Assembly: GCA_002686955.1 (NCBI GenBank) | Contig: NYZA01000115.1 | Location: 1-7,155 of the forward strand | Origin: Gemmatimonadota bacterium | Lineage (GTDB): Bacteria; GCA-2686955 | Length of the DNA: 7,155 nucleotides | Direction of reading: 5' to 3' | Shown here: piece by piece, positions 1-6,085 of the stretch | Layout: every line of letters starts with the position of its first letter | How positions within the stretch are numbered: the stretch's first letter is position 1 | Notes under the pieces: generated by a model | Databases searched by the model: none | The model's input: only the letters and a program-made list of their open reading frames with translations | Told to the model about the DNA's origin: nothing | Program-made: the position numbers and the translations under genes

Positions 1-597
1 ACCCTGCAGCAGCTTGAAGAGCTCCCGAAAGCCGACCGAAATCGGATAGTCGTTCTGCCGCCGAATCTCGTCCTTCTTCCGAGCCTTCGCTTCGGAAAGA
101 CGCGCCTTGTCGAAGGCGGGCTCCATCAGCATCTCCGCCAGCAGCGCCAGCGCCGGCTCGAAGTTCTCTCGGTGCACATTCAGCGATCCGATGCCGGAGT
201 CCTCGTCGATATAGAGCGACAGATTCGCGGCCAGATCGTCGATGCGAGAGTCGACATCCTCGGCCGACATCGATTCGGTCCCCCCGGTGCGGAGCAGATC
301 GCCCGTCAACCCCGCCAGCCCCGTCTTTCCCTCCGGCTCGTACTCCGCCCCCGCGCGGAAGCGGAGCTTCAGATCGATCAGCGGCAGGCGGTCGGAATGG
401 TAGAGATGGAGCACCACGCCGTTCGGAAGCACCACCCGCTCGGTCCCGCGATACTCCACGTCGAGCGGCGCGAAGTCTAGCGAACCGGGATCCGCGTGCG
501 GGCGGAGCGCCGCAACCGGCCTTCCCGTCGAAGCGCAACCGCCGGCCAGAATCGAAAGCAGCATCAACGATCTCAGTGCATGTCGAATCGGATTCAC
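1..597 (-). CDS. M16-family protein without zinc site, predicted lipoprotein (3' end outside window)
   Basis: Only the first 199 codons are in the window; the frame is open to the left edge. It starts with GTG at 597-595, three bases after the TGA of the upstream M16 peptidase, with AAGGGAG (606-612) eight bases before the start. Residues 1-20 are a short hydrophobic leader ending LAGG before Cys21, so lipid attachment at C21 is likely; Ala at -3 is slightly atypical. No Asp follows the Cys, which in the usual Gram-negative sorting rule favours the outer membrane. From about residue 48 the sequence follows the M16 N-terminal fold (ERVVLPNGVVLHLYHSDRLP, then RAGAEYEPEGKTGLAGL). Where active members have HxxEH, this protein has GLTGD (residues 96-100), so all the visible metal ligands are gone. 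Known M16B peptidases often pair an active with an inactive subunit, and I infer that role here. The missing C-terminal half cannot be assessed. Confidence 0.85.
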   Translation of the reverse strand, partial: MNPIRHALRSLMLLSILAGGCASTGRPVAALRPHADPGSLDFAPLDVEYRGTERVVLPNGVVLHLYHSDRLPLIDLKLRFRAGAEYEPEGKTGLAGLTGDLLRTGGTESMSAEDVDSRIDDLAANLSLYIDEDSGIGSLNVHRENFEPALALLAEMLMEPAFDKARLSEAKARKKDEIRRQNDYPISVGFRELFKLLQG

Positions 598-600
598 GGG

Positions 601-2100
601 TCATTCTCCCTTCGACGTTGTCGCTTCTGACGGCACCAACGTAGCAACAGTCATATTTCCCGGCACGAAGGTCTCGCGGGCCAGCTCCATGATCTGCTCC
701 GGAGTGACGGCCCGGATCTTCTCGACCCAAGTGATCTGTTCTCTCCAATCTCCCCTTACGGCTTCGACATGCCCCAATCCGATCGCCATCCCCAGATTCG
801 AGCTCAGCCGTCGAATGCTCGATGTCTCCACCTTCGCGACAATTCGATCCAGCTCCTCCCGGCTCACCGGTTCGGTCGCGAGTCGCTCCAGCTCGGCCAG
901 AATCGTTGCCTCTATTGTGTCGCTCGTAAAGGGCGCGATCGGCACCGCCGACGCGACCGCCAAGCAGGGGTAACGCGCCCCCGGCGCATCGGACGTGAAG
1001 CTGACGCCGCTCGCCATCTCGGTCCTCACCAGAGCCCGCTGCAGCCGACTGGAACGCCCCCAGTCGAGCACCGCTCCGAGCACATCCCAGGCCGGGGCAT
1101 TCTCATCTATCGCCGCCCCGCGGTGCCACGCAATCGACAGGCGCGGCTCCGCATCAAACTCCACTTCGATCCGCCGCGTCCCTCTTTGAGCGGGCTCGAC
1201 CGATCTCACCGGCGGCGGATCAGGCTGCCTTTCGAAATGCCCGAAGTATTTCTCGGCAAACAGCATCACTTCATCAGTGTCGACATCGCCGACGATCGAA
1301 AGCACCATGCGATTCGGCGCGTAGTGACGCCTGAAATAGTCCTCGGTCGCCGTCCGCGTCATCGCCTGGATATCGCCCGGCCAACCGATCACCGGCGTTC
1401 CGTAGGGGTGCGCTACGAAAGCCGTCGCCAGGAGCTGCTCCCACAGCATCCCCCCCGGACTGTCGTCGGTGCGCATACGCCGCTCCTCCATCACATTCTC
1501 GATCTCGGTGTAGAACTCACGGAGCACCGGGCGTTCCAAGCGACCCGACTCCATTAGAAACCAGAGCTCGAGCTTGTTCGCGGGGAGCGAAAGGATGTAG
1601 GCGGTAATGTCGTTTGCCGTAAAAGCGTTGACGCCGCGCGCACCTTCGTTCTTGTAGATCCGGTCGAGCTCGTTCGGAACGACCAGAGCCTTCGCCTTCT
1701 CGCGAAGCTCGATCCATGCCGCGCGGAGAGAATCGGCCCCTTGCGCATCGCCTCCCTCGTCTTCCAGCAATCGCAGCTGCTGCGCAACTGTCTCGATCCG
1801 GTCCAATAGTGGCTCCTCGATAGCCCAATCGGTTGTTCCGATCACATCGGTCCCTTTGAAGAGCATATGCTCGAGAATGTGGGTGATGCCGGTTTCTCCC
1901 GTGGCCTCGTCGACCGCTCCGACCTTGAAGACGGTCGCCAGGCCGATCGTCGGAGCCTCGTGGTTCTCGTGCACCAACACCGTGAGCCCGTTCGGCAGCA
2001 CGTGCTCGGTGATCTCGAGATTCACCCCAGCGACCGAAACCGTTTCGGCCCGCGCGGCGAGGGTGGAAAGGAGGATGAGAATCGGAAAGAGCGTGCGCAT
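601..2100 (-). CDS. Exported M16 zinc metallopeptidase (PqqL-like, M16B), catalytic subunit
   Basis: This 499-residue protein opens with a signal peptide (MRTLFPILILLSTLAARAET, cleavage probably after Ala-Arg-Ala near residue 18). The inverted zinc motif HILEH is at residues 74-78: H74 and H78 bind zinc and E77 is the general base. The third ligand is probably E206, in EIENVMEERR. The segment between them is about 50 residues longer than in classical pitrilysin; this helical insertion (about 92-150) is typical of the PqqL-like bacterial branch, as are the patterns LPANKLELWFLMESGRLERP, HPYGTPVIGW and YAPNRMVLSIVGDVD. A C-terminal M16 domain follows from about residue 240. The expected role is peptide or protein cleavage in the periplasm or at the cell surface. 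The start is fixed by GGAGG eight bases upstream. It is the first gene of an operon with the inactive M16 lipoprotein immediately downstream. Confidence 0.93.
   Translation of the reverse strand: MRTLFPILILLSTLAARAETVSVAGVNLEITEHVLPNGLTVLVHENHEAPTIGLATVFKVGAVDEATGETGITHILEHMLFKGTDVIGTTDWAIEEPLLDRIETVAQQLRLLEDEGGDAQGADSLRAAWIELREKAKALVVPNELDRIYKNEGARGVNAFTANDITAYILSLPANKLELWFLMESGRLERPVLREFYTEIENVMEERRMRTDDSPGGMLWEQLLATAFVAHPYGTPVIGWPGDIQAMTRTATEDYFRRHYAPNRMVLSIVGDVDTDEVMLFAEKYFGHFERQPDPPPVRSVEPAQRGTRRIEVEFDAEPRLSIAWHRGAAIDENAPAWDVLGAVLDWGRSSRLQRALVRTEMASGVSFTSDAPGARYPCLAVASAVPIAPFTSDTIEATILAELERLATEPVSREELDRIVAKVETSSIRRLSSNLGMAIGLGHVEAVRGDWREQITWVEKIRAVTPEQIMELARETFVPGNMTVATLVPSEATTSKGE
606..612 (-). 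promoter_or_regulatory. Ribosome binding site for the M16-like lipoprotein gene
   Basis: AAGGGAG on the minus strand lies inside the last codons of the upstream peptidase gene, eight bases before the GTG at 597. It supports the GTG start and translation of the two genes from one message. Confidence 0.65.
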
Positions 2101-2108
2101 GGGCCGGA

Positions 2109-2113
2109 CCTCC
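2109..2113 (-). promoter_or_regulatory. Ribosome binding site for the M16 peptidase gene
   Basis: A perfect GGAGG on the minus strand sits eight bases before the ATG at 2100. It lies inside a small inverted repeat, CCGGA-cc-TCCGG (2104-2115), so a weak local fold could mask it; the two-base spacer makes a strong hairpin unlikely. Confidence 0.7.
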
Positions 2114-2289
2114 GGGGCGGGGAAACGAGGAGTAAGGGCTGCACAGCATAGCGATTGCGAACCTTTGTGGGTGATGAAACGACAAACATCCGGGATGGGG
2201 GCGATATGCGCGATTCAAGTCCTCGACCGCGAGAACCACGCCGACTCCCGTGGCTGCCGACCGAAATGGGGCTGGGCCGCCATTGCCTA

Positions 2290-2319
2290 TGAACACGTGA
2301 GCCGCCGCGAGTATATACT
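2290..2319 (+). promoter_or_regulatory. Candidate sigma70-type promoter of the GH9 gene
   Basis: A -10 box TATACT (2314-2319, 5 of 6 to consensus) follows a weak -35 TGAACA (2290-2295, 4 of 6) at 18 bases. Transcription would begin near 2326, leaving a leader of about 29 bases with the ribosome site at 2343. It is one of the few AT-rich spots in the gap. This placement would put the in-frame TTG at 2319 before the transcript start, supporting the ATG at 2355. Confidence 0.4.
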
Positions 2320-2342
2320 TGATGCACGAGTCCAAGCCCACC

Positions 2343-2346
2343 GGAG
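2343..2346 (+). promoter_or_regulatory. Ribosome binding site deciding the GH9 start
   Basis: GGAG lies eight bases before the ATG at 2355. The same frame is open further upstream (TTG at 2319, ATG at 2322), but those starts lack a comparable site and would put twelve polar residues before the hydrophobic signal sequence. Confidence 0.6.
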
Positions 2347-2354
2347 CCATCTCG

Positions 2355-4586
2355 ATGCGCCATCTCGCCCTCGCAACCGTATGCGGCCTGGGGGGTCTAC
2401 TTTCCCTCGCCCGCGCCGTGCCGGCCGCCGCCCAATCCTCCAATCCTCATATTCGCGTCGACGCGTTCGGGTATCGACCCTACGCCCAGAAGACGGCGGT
2501 GCTGAGAGAGCCGATCACCGGGCACGATGCCCCCGACCCCTATTCTCCGGGCGGGCTCATCGAAGTTCGGCGATCGAGCGACGGAAGTGTCGCTTATTCG
2601 GGAACGAGCACCACCTGGAACGGGGGCGAAGAGCACGTCTCATCCGGCGACCACGCCTGGTGGTTCGATTTCTCGAACCTCCGGGAGGAAGGATCGTTCT
2701 ATCTGTACGATCCGACCGCGGGTATCTCGTCCGAGAGCTTCGAGATCGACGGCGATCCGTACGATGCCTTGTTGGTAGAGACGCTTCGGATGTACTACTA
2801 TCAGCGTTGCGGAATCGCGAAGGCATCGCCCTACGCGCATCCGAATTGGAGCGATTCGCCCTGTCACTTGGGGCCCGAACAAGACCAGGACTGTCGCTTC
2901 GTGCTCGATCCTTCGCCTTCTACGTCGCGCGATCTCTCGGGAGGTTGGCACGACGCGGGTGACTACAACAAATATGTGAACTTCGCCGACGAAGCGGTTC
3001 ACGGCCTATTGGGTGCGTACGATGCAACACCTTGGGGTTGGGCCGACGACAACATGATTCCTGAGTCGAGCAACGGCCTGGCTGATATTCTCGATGAGCT
3101 GGAGTGGGAGCTCGAGTGGCTTCTGCGAATGCAAGAAAGCGACGGTTCAGTGCTGCACAAGGTTTCGGTCACCGACTGGAGCGCGTCTAGCCCGCCGAGC
3201 ACGGACGGCGGGGCGCGTCGCTACGCTCCCGCGACCGCATCCGCGACGATTTCGGCTTGTGGTGCCTACGCGCACGCCGCCATCGCTTTTCGGAACACGG
3301 GCGACCCCGACGCCATGGCCTTCGCCGATCAACTGGAGCTTGCCGCGCTCAGCGCCTGGGCCTGGCTGGAAACGCACGAGTGGCGGATCCCCTCGTACTA
3401 CGACAACGCCGGATTCGTCAATGCCGCCGCTGAGGATTCCCCTTATTGGCAGGAGCAAAACCGCACGCGCGCCGCCGTCTACCTCTTCGCTCTGACGGGA
3501 GAGGCGATATATCAGAGCTTCGTCGACGCCGGCTACTGGACCGCGTACCTCTTCCAGTGGGGCTGGGCTTCGCCCTGGGAGTTCCCCTTCCAGGATGGTC
3601 TGCTGTACTACGCGGGGTTCCCCGGTGCGACCGAGAGTGTCGCCGAAGCGATCCGAGACGCCTATGGGGAGCAGCTCTCGGGCCCCGATCATCTGGGTCA
3701 TATCGTGGGAGGCAGCGACCCTTATCGCGCCTTCCTTTTCGACAACGACCACACCTGGGGCAGCAACGGAACCAAAACGCTCCAGGGTTTGATGTTCATC
3801 GCGATGAACCGTTCCGGGCTCGACGTGGCGAACGCGGGGCCCTACCTCGACGCCGCCGAGGACTACCTACACTATCTGCTCGGAGTGAACCCGCCGGGCT
3901 GGGTCTACCTCACCAATCTCGGCGAGATCGGCGCCGAGCGGAGCGTGGCCGAGACCTATCACGCCTGGTTCCACGACGGAACGGTTTGGGACGATGCCGA
4001 CTCGTCCCTCTACGGCCCCGCGCCCGGGTTGGTGACCGGAGGGGTCAATCCCCAGTTCGCTCCCGATCCAGCCTACGGCGGGCCGCCGATCGAGCCCCCT
4101 GAGCACCAGCCGATCCTGAAGAGCTACCGCGACTGGAACGCCGACTGGCCCGAAAACTCCTGGCAGGTCACCGAATGCCACATTCCCGTCCAAGCGGCGG
4201 TCGTACGTCTCCTGGCCGAGTTCTCAACCGGCGTGCCGGTTCAACTGGGTTTGCGGATCCCCTCGAGCATTCAAGCGAACCAGCCGGCGACCTTCAGCGT
4301 GGGTGGGGCGTGGCCCGGGGCCGAGATCGCCATCGCCTGGTCCTTGGATCCGGGCCATTTCAGCTACGCAGTCGAGCCCTGGTGCGTCGATTTGGGGCTG
4401 GCCCTGCCGCTGGGCCCGGTCGCCCATAGGGTGTGCTCCGGCACGGCGGACGGTGAAGGGGAGTTTCAGTGCACGCTGGTCGTGCCCCCCTCGGCCCAGG
4501 GCCGCACCCTCTATTTCCAGGCCGCCCAACGAGGCACTTGCCCCTATCCGATTCAATCCGCGGTGGTTGGGGAGGTGGTTCAGTAG
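2355..4586 (+). CDS. Secreted GH9 glycoside hydrolase (endoglucanase-type) with C-terminal beta domain
   Basis: This 743-residue protein probably hydrolyses beta-1,4-glucan outside the cytoplasm. Residues 1-26 form a signal peptide (MRHLALATVCGLGGLLSLAR, then AVPAAA). Residues about 31-132 match the Ig-like CelD_N domain that precedes many GH9 modules. The catalytic (alpha/alpha)6 domain runs from about 135 to 625. GGWHDAGDYNKYV carries D200 and D203; D203 is the expected catalytic base. LLGVNPPGWVYLTNLG and YHAWF (H536) are the usual substrate-cleft segments, and E607 in NSWQVTEC is the expected proton donor. Residues about 630-743 form an extra beta-rich domain with Cys677, 694, 706 and 729. 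No cellulose-binding module, dockerin or Ser/Thr linker is seen. The start at 2355 is chosen from the GGAG site and signal peptide. Whether the true substrate is cellulose, mixed-linkage glucan or another beta-glucan cannot be read from the sequence. Confidence 0.92.
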   Translation: MRHLALATVCGLGGLLSLARAVPAAAQSSNPHIRVDAFGYRPYAQKTAVLREPITGHDAPDPYSPGGLIEVRRSSDGSVAYSGTSTTWNGGEEHVSSGDHAWWFDFSNLREEGSFYLYDPTAGISSESFEIDGDPYDALLVETLRMYYYQRCGIAKASPYAHPNWSDSPCHLGPEQDQDCRFVLDPSPSTSRDLSGGWHDAGDYNKYVNFADEAVHGLLGAYDATPWGWADDNMIPESSNGLADILDELEWELEWLLRMQESDGSVLHKVSVTDWSASSPPSTDGGARRYAPATASATISACGAYAHAAIAFRNTGDPDAMAFADQLELAALSAWAWLETHEWRIPSYYDNAGFVNAAAEDSPYWQEQNRTRAAVYLFALTGEAIYQSFVDAGYWTAYLFQWGWASPWEFPFQDGLLYYAGFPGATESVAEAIRDAYGEQLSGPDHLGHIVGGSDPYRAFLFDNDHTWGSNGTKTLQGLMFIAMNRSGLDVANAGPYLDAAEDYLHYLLGVNPPGWVYLTNLGEIGAERSVAETYHAWFHDGTVWDDADSSLYGPAPGLVTGGVNPQFAPDPAYGGPPIEPPEHQPILKSYRDWNADWPENSWQVTECHIPVQAAVVRLLAEFSTGVPVQLGLRIPSSIQANQPATFSVGGAWPGAEIAIAWSLDPGHFSYAVEPWCVDLGLALPLGPVAHRVCSGTADGEGEFQCTLVVPPSAQGRTLYFQAAQRGTCPYPIQSAVVGEVVQ

Positions 4587-4758
4587 TCGAGTCGACCATC
4601 GATCCGCTCATCGGTGGTCTTGGCATACTTCGGACTTCCTCAGATTTGGAATGCGGGTCGACCCCAAGACCGGAGAAGCAGAAGTGATCCTCTCGAAACG
4701 AACGAAGGAGAGACCCGCTCGTCGAATCGTAGAGCTGACACCACCCCTCGATCTGTCT
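4587..4758. other. Convergent intergenic region
   Basis: This 172-base gap separates the convergent GH9 and propeller genes. Beyond the stem-loop at 4594-4619 it holds a perfect ten-base palindrome GGGTCGACCC (4655-4664) and a weak CTCTC/GAGAG repeat near 4693-4716. No reading frame with export signal, ribosome site or recognisable motif was found. Confidence 0.5.
4594..4619 (+). terminator. Stem-loop after the GH9 stop, possible terminator without U-tract
   Basis: GACCATCGAT (4594-4603) pairs with ATCGGTGGTC (4610-4619) through ten positions, one of them a U-G wobble, around a six-base loop. It begins eight bases after the TAG. Only a short pyrimidine run (TCTT) follows, so intrinsic termination is doubtful; it could instead protect the 3' end of the message. 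Confidence 0.45.
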
Positions 4759-5817
4759 CTACCTCGGCCCGAAGGGCGGTGGACCGGTGCAGGCGACATC
4801 GGTGCCGAGTGGATCGGGCCGGGTGTAGCGGATTTCCGCGCCGACGTCATTGGGGAAGATCAGGCGGTCATCCTCGCCGTACATCGGAGGCGTGTAGAGC
4901 GAGTGCTCCATTCCCGGTCCGAGTGGAACGAAGGCTTCGCCGTTCCACCACCAGGGGCGCAACCGAAAGAAGTCGTGGCCGGAGGACAGGAGCCCGGGAC
5001 TCTTGTCCGCGATGTGAAGAATGCCCCTCGTGACTCCGAAACCCCACAGCGATCGTCCGATGGCGTCGTAGTACCAGAAGTCGTGCAGGAGGGTGGTCGC
5101 GGGGGGATCGCTCACGTCATACACCCTGACGGGGCCTCCGCCGATGCCGCCGAAGTAGAGCAGATCTCGACTGTCGTCGAATTCGACGAAGTCGATCGGG
5201 TAGGGCGTCGGGCCGCCCCATTCTCGTGCGAAGCCTCCTGAAGGTGATACCCGCCAGAGATAGAGGGAATCGGGCCAGCCGTCGCCGAGTCCGTCCGATG
5301 TGGAGGCGATGAGCTGGGCGTCGGGAAGTGTCGGATGGGGTCGTGCCTTGATCCGGAAGCTGCTTCGATTCAGCTCGCCGATGAGCGCAGGCCGGAGCGG
5401 ATCGGCGAGATCGAAGACTTCGTGGTCGGCGATCAGAAACCGGCCGGCGACGATCAGAGCTGCCTGGACCCACCCGTTGACATCGAAGGAATCTACGACG
5501 GTGAAGCGGGGTTCGAGGGTGCGCTCGATGATGTGGATCCGGTGGTCGGAGCCGCTGACGGAGGTTCGCGCGTAGATGTAGTCGCCGTAGATGCCCATGC
5601 TGTGGGTCCGGGGGATCACGATGCTCTCTCTTGGCACGTAGACACCCGAGGGGTGCAACAGGTTCTCTGAGAGGGCGGCGGTGGATGTTCGGGGCAGGGT
5701 CCCGACCGAGAGCGACACATGCCCGAGGGGAACGAAGCCCTCCATTAGCAAGGGCTGCGGGATGTTCTGGACTCTGGCGCGCGAGAGATCGCGCGCCGGC
5801 CGCAGTGACATCGTCAT
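4759..5817 (-). CDS. LVIVD-repeat-like beta-propeller protein, 5' end uncertain
   Basis: The longest frame gives 352 residues. Two segments look like LVIVD propeller blades: RFLIADHEVFDLADPLRP (about 127-143) and LLYFGGIGGGPVRVYDVSDP (219-238). IYGDYIYA (76-83) and GILHIADKSP (265-274) fit further blades. FVPLG occurs twice (28-32 and 296-300), hinting at blade homology between the ends. Such proteins are usually secreted or surface-attached and have no known catalytic activity. Here the N-terminus is polar (MTMSLRPARDLSRARV), with no signal peptide and no ribosome site before the ATG at 5817; an in-frame TGA lies 24 bases upstream. A perfect nine-pair hairpin (5776-5797) falls in the first codons. 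An alternative ATG at 5745 (Met25) has no better ribosome site. The gene is therefore either an intracellular propeller or one that has lost its original 5' end. Confidence 0.65.
   Translation of the reverse strand: MTMSLRPARDLSRARVQNIPQPLLMEGFVPLGHVSLSVGTLPRTSTAALSENLLHPSGVYVPRESIVIPRTHSMGIYGDYIYARTSVSGSDHRIHIIERTLEPRFTVVDSFDVNGWVQAALIVAGRFLIADHEVFDLADPLRPALIGELNRSSFRIKARPHPTLPDAQLIASTSDGLGDGWPDSLYLWRVSPSGGFAREWGGPTPYPIDFVEFDDSRDLLYFGGIGGGPVRVYDVSDPPATTLLHDFWYYDAIGRSLWGFGVTRGILHIADKSPGLLSSGHDFFRLRPWWWNGEAFVPLGPGMEHSLYTPPMYGEDDRLIFPNDVGAEIRYTRPDPLGTDVACTGPPPFGPR
5776..5797. repeat. Perfect GC-rich inverted repeat with four-base spacer
   Basis: GGCGCGCGA (5776-5784) and TCGCGCGCC (5789-5797) are exact reverse complements around GAGA. 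Read on the plus strand the stem can extend by a U-G and a C-G pair (5774-5799). It lies about 20 bases inside the 5' end of the propeller frame on the minus strand. No T-run follows on either strand, so a normal intrinsic terminator is not indicated. It may control translation, be a protein-binding site, or mark this part as noncoding. Confidence 0.6.
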
Positions 5818-5970
5818 GCCGCCGCTGGAGCAGGATCTTCATGTCGGTTGCCGGGGACGCGGGCAACCAGGGCAATGAAATCCTCTTGCGCCTCGGCGCC
5901 GCCTCCGCCACCGGCACCATCGCAAAAGGACCGCGCTCCGAAGCGCATTCCGCCCTTCGATCGCCTGGGC

Positions 5971-5978
5971 GGGGGGGG
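5971..5978 (+). repeat. Homopolymer run of eight G
   Basis: Eight consecutive G after GGGC. It sits about 155 bases upstream of the propeller frame and 108 bases before the small exported gene. Such runs can slip in replication or be miscounted in sequencing; no intact frame is seen to depend on it. Confidence 0.7.
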
Positions 5979-6042
5979 CTTCACATCGATCCAAGAGCGC
6001 CAGCACGTAACGGAACCACTCACCGCCCCATCTCGCCACCAA

Positions 6043-6064
6043 GACCGAGGAATGAGCTTCGGTC
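6043..6064 (+). promoter_or_regulatory. Leader hairpin upstream of small exported protein gene
   Basis: GACCGAGG (6043-6050) pairs with CTTCGGTC (6057-6064) over eight positions, including one G-U, around the loop AATGAG. It ends 11 bases before the ribosome site. No T-run follows. It could be a 5' UTR stabilising or regulatory hairpin, or a dyad operator overlapping the promoter. Confidence 0.35.
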
Positions 6065-6075
6065 GACAACACAAC

Positions 6076-6081
6076 GGAGAG
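6076..6081 (+). promoter_or_regulatory. Ribosome binding site of small exported protein gene
   Basis: GGAGAG lies four to six bases before the ATG at 6086. It is the main reason, with the signal peptide, to treat this short frame as a real gene. Confidence 0.65.
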
Positions 6082-6085
6082 ACCG

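Larger units (their letters stand above)
2101..2354. other. Divergent intergenic region between M16 operon and GH9 gene
   Basis: There is no credible gene in this 254-base gap between two divergent starts. It must carry the promoters of both. The rightward promoter candidate is listed separately. For the leftward operon the best -10-like hexamer is TATGCT on the minus strand (2145-2150), but no good -35 box lies at the right distance. Two small adjacent inverted repeats are visible: CTCG-accg-CGAG (2222-2233) and CCACG/CGTGG (2236-2253). An odd palindrome CATCC-G-GGATG spans 2187-2197 and could be an operator. All three are short enough to be chance in GC-rich DNA. Confidence 0.5.
5818..6085. 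other. Divergent intergenic region with G8 tract
   Basis: This 268-base gap lies between the propeller frame (minus) and the small exported protein gene (plus). Open frames cross it on both strands, but they show low-complexity Gly/Pro/Ala/Arg translations with no ribosome site, signal or motif. A run of eight G (5971-5978) and a hairpin (6043-6064) are the only distinct structures. No promoter close to consensus was found. Confidence 0.45.

Noticed and set aside
2034-2048. CCGAAA/TTTCGG inverted repeat near the M16 start
   Set aside because: It lies wholly inside the signal-peptide/mature junction of a well-supported gene, has a three-base loop and is probably chance.
2187-2253. Cluster of small dyads in the divergent spacer considered as a riboswitch
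   Set aside because: They lie upstream of the best rightward promoter and of the leftward -10 candidate, so would not be transcribed as a leader, and no known riboswitch core motif is present.
2319-2354. Upstream in-frame TTG/ATG starts for the GH9 gene
   Set aside because: They coincide with the candidate -10 box, lack a ribosome site and would put a polar extension before the signal peptide.
1517-2443. Long minus-strand frame (308 codons) overlapping the M16 gene start and the intergenic region
   Set aside because: It overlaps the strongly supported M16 gene in another frame and the GH9 signal-peptide region. Its translation is Arg/Gly/Pro-rich with no motif, typical of an antisense or shifted frame in GC-rich DNA.
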